Origin: an uncultured Clostridium sp.
GTDB taxonomy: Bacteria; Bacillota; Clostridia; Lachnospirales; Lachnospiraceae
Direction: 5' to 3'
Assembly (NCBI GenBank): GCA_945917985.1
Contig: CAMEIH010000003.1
Coordinates: 1 to 64,000 of the forward strand
DNA length: 64,000 nucleotides
Numbering within the stretch: position 1 is the first letter of the stretch; every line of letters begins with the position of its first letter. The notes beneath the pieces are model-generated. The model searched no databases. It worked only from the letters and a program-made list of their open reading frames with translations, and was not told the DNA's origin. The translations under genes were made by a program, and so were the position numbers. Positions 19,097-29,619 of this stretch are shown one piece after another.

Positions 19097-20416
19097 ATGT
19101 ACGAGACGGATTTACTTGATCATGCGGACACCATAAATAAACTGCTTGCCAGATATGGCGTTAAATTCGGTATTTATAAGAATAATGAATTTAAAGAACA
19201 GCTTTTCCCTTTTGATGCTATTCCGAGAGTAATCGATGCGGAGGAATTCGATTATCTGGAAAGAGGACTGAAACAGAGAGTGATGGCTCTCAACCTTTTC
19301 CTTAAAGATATTTACGGTGAAAAGAAGATCGTAAAGGACAATGTGATACCGGAGGACTTTATTTTTGCAAGCAGCGGTTATCTGGCGCAGTGTGAGGGCG
19401 TGACTCCGGTGAAAGATATTTATTCCCACATTTCAGGGATCGATCTGGTGCAGGCAAAGGACAAGACCTGGTATGTGCTGGAGGACAATCTTCGCGTTCC
19501 CTCGGGTGCCTCTTATCCTATGATTGCGAGGGAACTCTGCAGAAGGAGTGATCCTGTCACCTTTCAGAAAACAAAGCTTTCGGATAATCGGAATTATGCA
19601 CAGCTTCTTCGAAGAACCATGGACAATGTGAATGTGGGAGGTCATACGGTAATCCTTACTCCGGGAAGATACAACGCCGCATACTTTGAACATTCTTATC
19701 TGGCAGAGAAGACAGGTGCCCACCTGGTGAACGGCAGCGAACTTCTGGTGGAGGATGACAAGCTGTACTATCTTGATTATAAGGGGCAGAAAGAGAGAGT
19801 GGGAGCTGTATACAGACGTATCTCCGATGAGTATCTGGACCCCATGAATTTTAAGGAAGAATCGGTGATCGGCATTCCGCATATCTTTGATGTTTACAAA
19901 AAAGGCAATGTGGCGCTTTTGAATGCGCCGGGCAACGGAATTGCCGATGATAAGGGTATTTATTATTTCGTTCCCAAAATGATCAAATATTATCTGGGTG
20001 AGGAACCTGTTTTACACAATGCACCTACCTATCTGCCTTTCTATGAGGAGGATATGAAATATGTGCTGGAACATTTCGATTCCCTGGTTCTCAAGGATGT
20101 GGCAGAAGCGGGAGGCTATGGCGTTGTGTTCGGGAGCAGTATGACAAGAGCGCAGAAGGAAGATTTTATCGCCCTGCTGAAAGAACAGCCAAGGCGCTTC
20201 ATCGCCCAGGAGGTCATAGATTTTCTGGATATTGATATCTGGGAGAAAGGGGAGGCAGTCCCGAGAAAAGCGGATCTTCGTGCTTTTGTTTTGATGGCGG
20301 ATGAGCCTCTTGTCTGGAAGAGCGGGCTTACCAGATTTTCCAGAAATCCCGATTCATTTATTGTCAATTCATCTCAGGGAGGAGGTTTTAAGGACACATG
20401 GGTATTATCTCAGTAG
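19097..20416 (+). CDS. Circularly permuted ATP-grasp type 2 family protein
   Basis: 'FKEQLFPFDAIPRVIDAEEFDYLERGLKQRVMALNLFLKDIYGEKKIVKD...VLEDNLRVPSGASYPM' and 'LVLKDVAEAGGYGVVFG' are typical of the family. Confidence 0.92.
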   Translation: MYETDLLDHADTINKLLARYGVKFGIYKNNEFKEQLFPFDAIPRVIDAEEFDYLERGLKQRVMALNLFLKDIYGEKKIVKDNVIPEDFIFASSGYLAQCEGVTPVKDIYSHISGIDLVQAKDKTWYVLEDNLRVPSGASYPMIARELCRRSDPVTFQKTKLSDNRNYAQLLRRTMDNVNVGGHTVILTPGRYNAAYFEHSYLAEKTGAHLVNGSELLVEDDKLYYLDYKGQKERVGAVYRRISDEYLDPMNFKEESVIGIPHIFDVYKKGNVALLNAPGNGIADDKGIYYFVPKMIKYYLGEEPVLHNAPTYLPFYEEDMKYVLEHFDSLVLKDVAEAGGYGVVFGSSMTRAQKEDFIALLKEQPRRFIAQEVIDFLDIDIWEKGEAVPRKADLRAFVLMADEPLVWKSGLTRFSRNPDSFIVNSSQGGGFKDTWVLSQ

Positions 20417-21066
20417 AACAGACGGACAGATTATTCTGGCTCGGAAGATATTCGGAAAGAGTTTACACAACGCTCAGGCTGTATTCGGAAAGCTTCGACA
20501 GGCTGATCGATATGGACAGCTATGATTATGCGGAATTTTGCAGACGTCTGGATATTCCCGATGTCTATGGCTCCAAAGAAAAATTTAAGGAAAGCTATCC
20601 CTTTGATGAGGAGGATACCAACTCCATTCTGAGTAATCTCCTGCGGGCATATGACAATGCCATTGTGCTTCGCGAGGAAATCGGCAGCGAAACACTTTCT
20701 TATATACAGCTTGCCATCTATGATATGAAGAAAGCCAGGATCAGTCGGGCACCGTTGATAGAGATGCAGAGTGTGATTGATAATCTTCTGGCATTCTGGG
20801 GCATTGCCGATGATATCATAGACAGCGAGCAGACGAGAAATATCATTAAGGCAGGAAAGAGAGTGGAGCGGGTAGATCTGTTCGGAAGACTGCAGCTGCC
20901 AGCTGCCAACATCACAAGGGAAGTGCACAGACTGATTCCCCGTATTGAGAGAAGTGGGATCAGGTATCATGAAGAAGGACTGGAGCGACTAAAAAATCTT
21001 GTGGAAACAGGAGAAATCGATTATTATAAAGTAGTATATGAAGTCGAACATCTTCTGGAGGTATAA
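20398..21066 (+). CDS. Alpha-E domain protein
   Basis: 'MGIISVEQTDRLFWLGRYSERVYTTLRLYSESFDRLID'; overlaps the ATP-grasp gene. Confidence 0.9.
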   Translation: MGIISVEQTDRLFWLGRYSERVYTTLRLYSESFDRLIDMDSYDYAEFCRRLDIPDVYGSKEKFKESYPFDEEDTNSILSNLLRAYDNAIVLREEIGSETLSYIQLAIYDMKKARISRAPLIEMQSVIDNLLAFWGIADDIIDSEQTRNIIKAGKRVERVDLFGRLQLPAANITREVHRLIPRIERSGIRYHEEGLERLKNLVETGEIDYYKVVYEVEHLLEV

Positions 21067-21068
21067 CA

Positions 21069-21854
21069 GTGAAAACCCTGCATTTTACCTATGAAATGCT
21101 GTTTACATTTTCGGAGCCTGTCTGTAAGCACAGGTTTACCTTGAAATGCATTCCCATAAGGAATGGGTGTCAGGAGGTGACGGAAACGGGGCTTATCATT
21201 GAACCTGCCGTTTCCTGCACGGAGACAACAGATTCTTTCGGAAATAAGGAAGTATACGGGGTGATTGAGGAACCCCATGAGCAGTTTCTGGTTAAAGTGA
21301 CAGGGAGTGTTATCACAGGAATCAGGGATTATGAAGATGCACTGCCGGCATACAGACTGGGTATGTATCGGTATCCTTCCGACTATACCGGGCCGGGCTG
21401 TTGTCTCAAGGAATATATGGCTTCTCTGTCATTTGAGGATACGATGTCAACTTATGACAGAGGAGTTTTTCTCATGCATAAACTGCATCAGGATCTCTCC
21501 TACGAAAAGGGCGTGACTACTTTTCAGACTACAGCGGAGGAAGCTATGAAGCTTAAGAAAGGTGTCTGTCAGGATTATGCCCATATTTTGATCGCATTGC
21601 TGCGTATGATGAAAATACCTGCCAGATATGTGGTGGGTATGATGATTGGTGAGGGCTTTTCCCATGCCTGGGTGGAAATGGAAGCAGATGGCAGATGGTA
21701 CGGTCTCGATCCCACCAATGATGTGCTTGTGGGAGAGAATTATATCAAGATATCTCACGGAAGGGATTACAATGACTGTATTGTGAATAAAGGAGTGTTT
21801 ACAGGAATGGCTTCCCAAAAGCAGGATATCAGTGTGATCGTCTGTGAGCAGTGA
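21069..21854 (+). CDS. Transglutaminase-like protein
   Basis: 'KLKKGVCQDYAHILIALLRMMKIPARYVVGMMIGEGFSHAWVEMEADGRWYGLDPTND' with Cys-His-Asp triad; GTG start. Confidence 0.93.
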   Translation: MKTLHFTYEMLFTFSEPVCKHRFTLKCIPIRNGCQEVTETGLIIEPAVSCTETTDSFGNKEVYGVIEEPHEQFLVKVTGSVITGIRDYEDALPAYRLGMYRYPSDYTGPGCCLKEYMASLSFEDTMSTYDRGVFLMHKLHQDLSYEKGVTTFQTTAEEAMKLKKGVCQDYAHILIALLRMMKIPARYVVGMMIGEGFSHAWVEMEADGRWYGLDPTNDVLVGENYIKISHGRDYNDCIVNKGVFTGMASQKQDISVIVCEQ

Positions 21855-21910
21855 TAAGATTGGGAATCAGTATGGAGTAACGAAAGAAGCGAAGGGAATG
21901 ATAGAAAAGT

Positions 21911-22840
21911 ATGATAACCACAATTGCCAGCGTGGAAATGCCGCTGGATGAAGAATTACGGATTCAGAAGAACAGACTTACGGCTCTGGAGGGAAAGGAT
22001 GGAGGCAAAAGGATCAGCATTGTCACCGGAATTCACGGAGATGAGCTGGAGGGACAGTATGTCTGTTTTGAACTGATCAGAAGAATTGAGGAGCATAGAG
22101 AGCTCCTTACGGGAACGGTGGATGTGTATCCGGCTATGAATCCGCTGGGAATCGATTCCATTACCAGAGGAATTCCTGCCTTTGACCTTGATATGAACCG
22201 GATTTTTCCGGGCAATGAGGAAGGCTCCATGACGGAGTACATTGCGGACAGAATCGTGAAGGATTTGAGCGGCAGTGATATGTGCATTGATATCCATGCC
22301 AGCAATATCTATCTGACTGAGGTCCCACAGGTAAGGATCAATGAACTGCACAGGGAGATGCTGGTGCCTTATGCAAAGGAGCTGAATGTGGACTTTATCT
22401 GGATACACGGAGCAAGCACGGTTTTGGAATCTACTCTTGCCCATTCCTTAAACAGCACAGGGACTCCCACTCTTGTAGTGGAGATGGGTGTGGGAATGCG
22501 CATCACCAAAGAATACTGCCATCAGCTTGTAGATGGGATTTTTCATCTGATGTCGGTGATGGGAATCTGGCAGGGAGAGACTGTTTCTCCCAGAACGCCT
22601 GTGATCGCAGATGACAGTGATGATGTGTGTTTTTTAAATGCTTCCGTATCGGGCGTATTTATACAGCATGCGAAGCACTGGACAAGATTACACAAAGGAG
22701 AGCATATCGGTGATATTATTCATCCTCTGACGGGCAAGGTCCTTGACAGGATTGAATCCCCTGTGGACGGAATCCTTTTTACCATCAGGGAATATCCTAT
22801 AGTAGATGAAGGTTCACTGATCGGAAGAATATTAAAATGA
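21911..22840 (+). CDS. M14-like succinylglutamate desuccinylase/aspartoacylase family protein (copy 1)
   Basis: 'RISIVTGIHGDELEGQYVCFELIRRI...PAMNPLGIDSITRGIPAFDLDMNRIFPG'. Confidence 0.88.
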   Translation: MITTIASVEMPLDEELRIQKNRLTALEGKDGGKRISIVTGIHGDELEGQYVCFELIRRIEEHRELLTGTVDVYPAMNPLGIDSITRGIPAFDLDMNRIFPGNEEGSMTEYIADRIVKDLSGSDMCIDIHASNIYLTEVPQVRINELHREMLVPYAKELNVDFIWIHGASTVLESTLAHSLNSTGTPTLVVEMGVGMRITKEYCHQLVDGIFHLMSVMGIWQGETVSPRTPVIADDSDDVCFLNASVSGVFIQHAKHWTRLHKGEHIGDIIHPLTGKVLDRIESPVDGILFTIREYPIVDEGSLIGRILK

Positions 22841-23775
22841 CAAAAGAAATTTTATTTGAGATAAAAGCACTATACCGCGATGCTTTCCGGGTGACGGGAT
22901 ACCGCTTCGGAGCCGGCGAGAAGACAGCGTGCATTGTAGGAAATATCAGAGGAAACGAGGTGCAGCAGCTCTATGCCTGCTCTCAGGTGATCAGACGGCT
23001 AAAGGAACTGGAAGCGGAAGGAAAAATAAAAGAAGGAAAGGAAATTCTGGTGATTCCGTCCCTAAATCCAAGCTCCATGAATATCAAAAAAAGATTTTTC
23101 CCCACCGATAACACAGATATCAACCGGATGTTTCCGGGTTATGACCTTGGGGAGACCACCCAGAGAATTGCAGCCAAAGCCTTTGAGATCATGAAGGAGT
23201 ATACCTATGGTATGCAGTTTGCCTCCTTTTATATGCCGGGAGCCTTTATTCCCCATGTGAGAATGATGAAAACAGGGTTTGAGAACGTGGAACTGGCAAA
23301 GCAGTTCGGCTTTCCCTATATCGTGCTGCGAAATCCCAGACCCTATGATACCACGACGCTGAATTATAACTGGCAGATCTGGGAAACCCAGGCGTTCAGT
23401 ATTTATACCACCAATACGGAAAAGGCGGATAAGGAGAGTGCTGCCCAGGCGGTGAAGGGAATCCTGAATTTCCTCTCAAAACAGGGAATCATCGAATATT
23501 CCGGCCACGATGGCTATATTTCCCGGGTTGTGGATGACAGGGAGCTTGTCAGTGTCAGGACGAGAAAAGCGGGTTTTTTTGAGGCCCTTGTGAAAGTAAA
23601 TGAAGAAGTAAAAAAGGGGCAGCTTCTTGCCAATATTATCGACACCTATGAGGGAGAGTTAAGGGACAGTCTCTATGCACCCTGCGACGGCACCATCTTA
23701 TTCCTTCACGATGAACCCATGACCTATGAGGACACTGCGGTGATCAAGCTGATTCCGGCAGGAGCGGGCAGGTAA
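22837..23775 (+). CDS. M14-like succinylglutamate desuccinylase/aspartoacylase family protein (copy 2)
   Basis: 'TACIVGNIRGNEVQQLYACSQVIRRL...PSLNPSSMNIKKRFFPTDNTDINRMFPG'; overlaps copy 1. Confidence 0.88.
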   Translation: MTKEILFEIKALYRDAFRVTGYRFGAGEKTACIVGNIRGNEVQQLYACSQVIRRLKELEAEGKIKEGKEILVIPSLNPSSMNIKKRFFPTDNTDINRMFPGYDLGETTQRIAAKAFEIMKEYTYGMQFASFYMPGAFIPHVRMMKTGFENVELAKQFGFPYIVLRNPRPYDTTTLNYNWQIWETQAFSIYTTNTEKADKESAAQAVKGILNFLSKQGIIEYSGHDGYISRVVDDRELVSVRTRKAGFFEALVKVNEEVKKGQLLANIIDTYEGELRDSLYAPCDGTILFLHDEPMTYEDTAVIKLIPAGAGR

Positions 23776-23778
23776 TCT

Positions 23779-25560
23779 ATGGCAAAATGGATGGTAGCGG
23801 CAAAGAAAGCCGATTTTAACAAAATAGCAAAAGAATACGGAATCACTCCCGTACTTGCCAGAATTATGAGAAACAGGGATATCTGTGAGGATGAGGATAT
23901 CAGAAAGTTTCTTAAGGGAACCATGGCAGATCTGAACGGCCCCTTTTTGATGAAAGGAATGGATCAGGCATCGGAACTGCTTCTTGCAAAGATCAGAGAA
24001 GAAAAGCCCATACGCATTATAGGAGATTATGATGTGGATGGTATCTGCTCCACCTATATTTTGGAGTGCGGAATCTCTCATTTATCCGGGAAGGTGGATC
24101 GTGTGATTCCCCACAGAATCAAGGACGGATACGGGCTGAATGACAGCCTGATCGAGGACGCGGGGAGAGACGGAATCGATACTGTGCTCACCTGCGACAA
24201 CGGAATTGCCGCAGCTTCTTCCATTGCGCTTGCAAAGAGCATGGGGATGACGGTGGTGGTGACGGATCATCACGAGATTCCCTTTGAAGAGACTGAGGAA
24301 GGAAAGCATTTCCTGCTGCCGCCGGCTGATGTGATTGTTGATCCCAAGCAGCCGGACTGCGGTTATCCCTTTAAACAGATCTGCGGCGCGGTGGTGGCCT
24401 ATAAGCTGATTCAGGCAATGCTCCAAAAGGCGGAAGAGGAAGAAGAGCAGAAAGGAAAGTTTTTGGAAGAACTTCTTCCCTTTGCAGCTCTTGCAACTGT
24501 ATGTGATGTGATGGAGCTTTTGGATGAAAACCGTATTATTGTGAAATACGGTCTGAAAGCTATGAGTCAGACAAAGAATCCGGGACTTAGGGCTCTCCTT
24601 CAGGTAAACGGCATTGATCAGAAAGAGATTACCCCTTACCATGCGGGATTTATCATCGGTCCCTGTTTAAATGCCACGGGACGCCTCGACAGTGCAGACC
24701 GGGCTCTTCGCCTGTTTGAGGAGACAGAACATAAGGACGCGATGGTGGAAGCCACGGATCTTAAGAACTTAAATGACAGTCGTAAGAAAATGACGGAGGA
24801 TGGCGTTGCGGAGGCAATCAGAAAGGTGGAGGAAAGCTCCCTGAAAGACGACAATGTGCTGGTGATTTATCTGCCTGACTGTCATGAAAGCATTGCCGGC
24901 ATTATTGCGGGAAAAGTAAAAGAGCGGTTTCACAAGCCCACTTTCGTGCTGACAAAGGGAGAGGAAGGAGTCAAGGGAAGCGGCAGATCCATTGAGGCCT
25001 ACTCCATGTATGATGAGATGACAAAATGCAGGGAGCTTTTTACCAAGTATGGGGGCCATAAGATGGCAGCAGGTCTGTCACTTGCAAAGGAGGAGGACAT
25101 CGAACTCTTTCGCCGCAGAATGAACCGGAATTGTACCCTGACAAAGGAGGATCTGCAGGAAGTGGTGCATATCGATGTGCCCATGCCCCTGTCCTACGCA
25201 GACAGATCTTTTATCAGGGAATTGTCCTGTCTTGAACCCTTCGGAACAGGAAACCCGAAGCCTTTGTTTGCCCGGAAAAATGTAAGTCTGTTAAGCGGGA
25301 AAGTATTGGGGAAAAATAAAAACGTGGGGAAATTCAGAATCGCCGATGAGGAAGGACGAACTTATGACATGATTTATTTCGGAGATCTGAATCAGCTGAA
25401 TGATTTTCTTACAGAAAAATGCGGAAAAGTAACTGCTGATTCCCTGTATGAGGGACGATTAAAGCAGGGGGAAGCGGTGATCAGTATGGCGTACTATCCG
25501 GATATCAATTCCTATGCAGGGAGAGAAACGGTACAGATTGTGATGCAGTATTATTGTTAA
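23779..25560 (+). CDS. recJ: Single-stranded-DNA-specific exonuclease RecJ
   Basis: 'IRIIGDYDVDGICSTYIL', 'VVVTDHHEIP', 'GGHKMAAGLSL' DHH/DHHA1 motifs. Confidence 0.92.
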   Translation: MAKWMVAAKKADFNKIAKEYGITPVLARIMRNRDICEDEDIRKFLKGTMADLNGPFLMKGMDQASELLLAKIREEKPIRIIGDYDVDGICSTYILECGISHLSGKVDRVIPHRIKDGYGLNDSLIEDAGRDGIDTVLTCDNGIAAASSIALAKSMGMTVVVTDHHEIPFEETEEGKHFLLPPADVIVDPKQPDCGYPFKQICGAVVAYKLIQAMLQKAEEEEEQKGKFLEELLPFAALATVCDVMELLDENRIIVKYGLKAMSQTKNPGLRALLQVNGIDQKEITPYHAGFIIGPCLNATGRLDSADRALRLFEETEHKDAMVEATDLKNLNDSRKKMTEDGVAEAIRKVEESSLKDDNVLVIYLPDCHESIAGIIAGKVKERFHKPTFVLTKGEEGVKGSGRSIEAYSMYDEMTKCRELFTKYGGHKMAAGLSLAKEEDIELFRRRMNRNCTLTKEDLQEVVHIDVPMPLSYADRSFIRELSCLEPFGTGNPKPLFARKNVSLLSGKVLGKNKNVGKFRIADEEGRTYDMIYFGDLNQLNDFLTEKCGKVTADSLYEGRLKQGEAVISMAYYPDINSYAGRETVQIVMQYYC

Positions 25561-25602
25561 ATAAATGTCGGCACATTATACGTGCCGCTTTACCAGACAC
25601 AA

Positions 25603-25640
25603 AGCAAAAGCCTCCGGGGGATGCCGGAGGCTTCGCTTTT
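25603..25640 (+). terminator. Intrinsic terminator after recJ
   Basis: agcaaaagcctccgg-gggatg-ccggaggcttcgctttt. Confidence 0.85.
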
Positions 25641-25832
25641 CTTATGAGGGGGGAGATAGTGAGTTGTTCAACTATCTTGATTAATATAATAAAAGGTAAA
25701 TGTGTACAAAATGTGTCCACTTCATTATAAAAATATAAAATCCTCTTAAGAAATCATAAAGCATCTCGAAAAAAACGCAAAAGTTGAAAAATGTATCTAT
25801 TCATGCTATTTTATTATAAGGAAAAGAGGAAG

Positions 25833-27317
25833 ATGACTATGTATCAGTGTGAAGATTTATTAAAAGGACTGTCCTATGAATGCATCAGAGGCAGCCTTGA
25901 CAAGAACATCAGTGAAGTCGTGTACGATTCCAGAAAGATCACGAAAGACTGTCTGTTCATCTGTATCTGCGGCTACAATATGGACGGTCACAGCTTCGCA
26001 TTTGAAGCGGCCCAGAAGGGTGCAGCTGTTCTGGTGGTACAGAAGGATGTGGAGCTTCCCAAGGAAAGCGATGTGACTGTGATCAGGGTGGAGAATACAA
26101 GGTATGCCATGGCATTTATTTCGGCCGCCTATTTCGGCCATCCGGCAGACCGGATGAAGATCATAGGCATTACAGGGACAAAGGGAAAGACTACCACCAC
26201 TTATCTGATCAAATCCATTTTGGAAAGTGCAGGGTACAAGGTGGGTCTTGTGGGAACCATAGAAACGATCATCGGAGAAAAGCATATTCCGGCAAGAAAT
26301 ACCACACCGGAATCCTTTGTGCTTCAGCAGTATTTCAGGGAAATGGCAGATGAGGGATGTGAGATCGTGGTCATGGAGGTAGCCTCCCAGGGACTCAAGC
26401 TTCACAGAACCCAGGGCTTTACCTTTGAGATCGGTATCTTTACCAACTTGGAGCCTGACCATATCGGCCCCAATGAACATGCGGATTTTGAGGAATATCA
26501 GGCATGCAAGGGACTGCTTTTTAAGCAGTGCCGCCATGGAATTGTAAATATAGATGATGTGCATATGGAGGCGGTTGTGAAAGGCCATACCTGTGACCTT
26601 GAGACCTACGGCTTTGACAGCAATGCGGATCTTTATGCGGATGATCTGAAACTGATCAATAAGCCCGGTGAACTGGGAGTGGATTTCCATGTGAGAGGAA
26701 AGATGGATTTCAGGGTGGAAGTGCCGACTCCCGGAAGATTCAGTGTCTATAATGCCTTGACGGCCATTGCGGTCTGCAGACACTTTGATGTGGAGATCCC
26801 CAAAATTCAGGCCGCTCTTTTGAAAGCGCATGTAAAGGGAAGAATCGAGATGGTGCCTGTATCCGACCAGTTTACTTTGCTGATCGATTATGCGCATAAT
26901 GCCATGAGCCTTGAGAGCCTTTTGACAACGCTTAGGGAATACAATCCCGGAAGGCTGGTATGTTTGTTTGGATGCGGCGGCAACCGTTCCAAGCTAAGAC
27001 GTTACGAGATGGGTGAGGTCAGCGGAAAGCTTGCGGATCTGACCATTATCACATCGGATAATCCCAGATTTGAGGAGCCCCTTGATATTATGGCGGATAT
27101 TAAGATCGGCATGGCTAAGACAGACGGAAAGTATGTGGAGATCTGTGACAGAAAAGAGGCCATTGCCTATGCCATTGCTCATGGTCAGCCCGGTGACATC
27201 ATTGTACTTGCGGGTAAGGGACATGAGGATTATCAGGAGATCAAGGGAGTCAAGTATCCCATGGATGAGAGAGATCTGATAGCCGATATTTTAAAGAAGA
27301 GAAAAGGAAGAGTTTAA
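25833..27317 (+). CDS. murE: UDP-N-acetylmuramyl-tripeptide synthetase (MurE)
   Basis: 'GITGTKGKTTTTYLIKSILESAGYKVGLVGTIETIIGEKHIPARNTTPES'; ATG at 25833 behind aagaggaag preferred to the track start at 25791. Confidence 0.93.
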   Translation: MTMYQCEDLLKGLSYECIRGSLDKNISEVVYDSRKITKDCLFICICGYNMDGHSFAFEAAQKGAAVLVVQKDVELPKESDVTVIRVENTRYAMAFISAAYFGHPADRMKIIGITGTKGKTTTTYLIKSILESAGYKVGLVGTIETIIGEKHIPARNTTPESFVLQQYFREMADEGCEIVVMEVASQGLKLHRTQGFTFEIGIFTNLEPDHIGPNEHADFEEYQACKGLLFKQCRHGIVNIDDVHMEAVVKGHTCDLETYGFDSNADLYADDLKLINKPGELGVDFHVRGKMDFRVEVPTPGRFSVYNALTAIAVCRHFDVEIPKIQAALLKAHVKGRIEMVPVSDQFTLLIDYAHNAMSLESLLTTLREYNPGRLVCLFGCGGNRSKLRRYEMGEVSGKLADLTIITSDNPRFEEPLDIMADIKIGMAKTDGKYVEICDRKEAIAYAIAHGQPGDIIVLAGKGHEDYQEIKGVKYPMDERDLIADILKKRKGRV

Positions 27318-27319
27318 AG

Positions 27320-29566
27320 ATGGCAGAGGGCAGGTATGCGAATATCATTATTGATATTTCCCATGAAAAAGTGGATAGACCTTTTCAATATAAAATACCT
27401 GCCTCTCTTGCCGGAATACTGGAGCCGGGAAGCAGTGTGATGGTACCTTTCGGACAGGGAAACCGCCTGCGCCGGGGATATGTGATAGAGATTACTGACA
27501 GGGCGGAGTTTCCCCCTGAAAAAATGAAAGAGATCAGTCATATGATGGAAGGCGATGTTTCGGTAGAAGCAGACGCCATTAAACTGGCAACCTGGATGAA
27601 GCATACCTATGGCTCCACCATGATTGCAGCGTTAAAGACGGTCCTTCCCGTAAAACAGGAGATGAAGCCTGTTCAAAAGAAAAAAATTGTCAGGCTTATG
27701 ACAAAGGAAGAGGTTCTCTGCGTTCTTTCGGAGAGTATCCGTAAGCATCAGAGTGCCAAGGCAAGACTTCTCACGGAGCTTGCAGGAGAACCCTATCTTC
27801 CCTATGAGCTGGTGACGAAGAAACTGAATGTTTCCGCAGCCACGCTTAAGAGCCTTGAGACTCAGGGAGTACTCTCTATAGAAAGAGAAAACTATTACAG
27901 AAATCCGGTAAAAGTGGAAGCTTCACCGGAGGAGAGAAAGCAGTTAAGCGGAGAACAGAGTGAAATCGTAAACCGGGTGCTTGCGGATTACAGGAATGGA
28001 ATCCGCAAAACCTATCTGATCCACGGGATTACGGGGAGCGGTAAGACAGAAGTATACCTTTCTTTGATAGAAGGGGTCATTGCAGCGGGCAGACAGTGTA
28101 TTGTACTCATTCCGGAGATTGCTCTGACCTATCAGACGTTGCTTCGGTTTTACAAGCGGTTTGGCGACCGGGTATCAGTGATGAATTCCACACTCTCAAA
28201 GGGGGAAAAATATGATCAGTGCGAGAGGGCCAGACGCGGTGAGATCGATGTGATCATCGGTCCCAGATCTGCACTTTTTGTACCCTTTCAGAATTTAGGA
28301 CTGATCGTCATGGATGAGGAGCATGAGGGCAGCTATAAAAGCGAATCCATGCCCAGATATCATGCAAGGGAGACAGCACAGTTCCTTGCCAATTTAAAAG
28401 GAGCCAGTCTTGTGCTGGGCTCCGCAACGCCTTCACTGGAAGCCTACAGCAGAGCAAAGAGCGGAGAGTATCAGCTTTTTACATTGAGCAGACGTTTGAC
28501 GGGAGGAACCCTTCCTTCCGTTGATACCATAGACCTCCGGGAAGAATTAAAGAGCGGAAATCGTTCCATCTTCAGCAGGCGCCTTCAGGAACTGATGGAG
28601 GAGAGACTGCAGAAAAAGGAACAGATCATGCTTTTCCTTAACCGGAGAGGGTATGCGGGCTTTGTGTCCTGCAGATCCTGCGGGTATGTGATGAAATGTC
28701 CTCACTGTGATGTCTCTCTGTCACAGCATCTTCATGGTAAGATGGTATGCCATTACTGTGGCTACGAGACCGTGCAGCCGGCAAAGTGTCCGGTCTGTTC
28801 GTCCCCCTATATTCTCGGATTTAAGGCGGGAACCCAGCAGATAGAAGAGCAGATTCACAAGAGATTTCCGGATGCAAGGGTGCTTCGCATGGATGCGGAT
28901 ACCACCCGCAAAAAGAACGATTATGAGGAAATTTTATCTGTCTTCTCCGAGGGAAAAGCAGATATTCTGGTGGGTACCCAGATGATCGTAAAAGGACATG
29001 ATTTCCCTAATGTGACATTGATGGGAGTGCTTGCCGCCGACCTGTCCTTAAATGACCACGATTACAGAAGTGGGGAGAGAACCTTTCAGCTGCTGACCCA
29101 GGCAGCCGGAAGAGCAGGAAGAGGGACAAAACCCGGTGAAGTGGTGATCCAGACCTACAGGCCGGATCATTACAGCATTGTCCGGGCGGCAACACAGGAC
29201 TATGAAGCTTTTTATGAAGAAGAAATGCTGTACAGGGAACTGGCAGGATATCCGCCCGCTTCCCATATGCTTGCCATTTTAGTCAGCTCGGAAAATGAGC
29301 AGGCGGGTGAAAGCCTTTGTGTCCGGATAGGAAATCTTTTGAAGGCAGGTACAGATCCGGAAAGCAGGGAGAAAATGCAGATCATCGGACCGGCAAAAGC
29401 ATCTGTGGGCAGGATAAATGATATTTACCGGTTTGTGATATACTGTAAGCATAAGGATTATAACAAGCTGGTGGAGTGTAAGGATAAAGTGGAGAGTTTT
29501 TTAAATCAGACTGAAATAAGAGGACAGAATGTTCAGTTTGATTTTGATCCTATAGACAGTTTTTAA
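27320..29566 (+). CDS. priA: Primosomal protein N' (PriA helicase)
   Basis: 'LIHGITGSGKTEVYLSLIE', 'LIVMDEEHEGSYKSE', zinc-binding 'CRSCGYVMKCPHCDVSLSQHLHGKMVCHYCGY'. Confidence 0.96.
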   Translation: MAEGRYANIIIDISHEKVDRPFQYKIPASLAGILEPGSSVMVPFGQGNRLRRGYVIEITDRAEFPPEKMKEISHMMEGDVSVEADAIKLATWMKHTYGSTMIAALKTVLPVKQEMKPVQKKKIVRLMTKEEVLCVLSESIRKHQSAKARLLTELAGEPYLPYELVTKKLNVSAATLKSLETQGVLSIERENYYRNPVKVEASPEERKQLSGEQSEIVNRVLADYRNGIRKTYLIHGITGSGKTEVYLSLIEGVIAAGRQCIVLIPEIALTYQTLLRFYKRFGDRVSVMNSTLSKGEKYDQCERARRGEIDVIIGPRSALFVPFQNLGLIVMDEEHEGSYKSESMPRYHARETAQFLANLKGASLVLGSATPSLEAYSRAKSGEYQLFTLSRRLTGGTLPSVDTIDLREELKSGNRSIFSRRLQELMEERLQKKEQIMLFLNRRGYAGFVSCRSCGYVMKCPHCDVSLSQHLHGKMVCHYCGYETVQPAKCPVCSSPYILGFKAGTQQIEEQIHKRFPDARVLRMDADTTRKKNDYEEILSVFSEGKADILVGTQMIVKGHDFPNVTLMGVLAADLSLNDHDYRSGERTFQLLTQAAGRAGRGTKPGEVVIQTYRPDHYSIVRAATQDYEAFYEEEMLYRELAGYPPASHMLAILVSSENEQAGESLCVRIGNLLKAGTDPESREKMQIIGPAKASVGRINDIYRFVIYCKHKDYNKLVECKDKVESFLNQTEIRGQNVQFDFDPIDSF

Positions 29567-29619
29567 TCAGAATGTTACAGCTTAAGTAAAACATTATTAA
29601 AAGGAAGGAAAGAGACAAA

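Noticed and set aside
25860-26897. Antisense ORF (345 aa) opposite murE, and a similar one at 2976-3947 opposite the baseplate J gene
   Set aside because: Both lie opposite well-supported genes, with no RBS/promoter context or recognised family.
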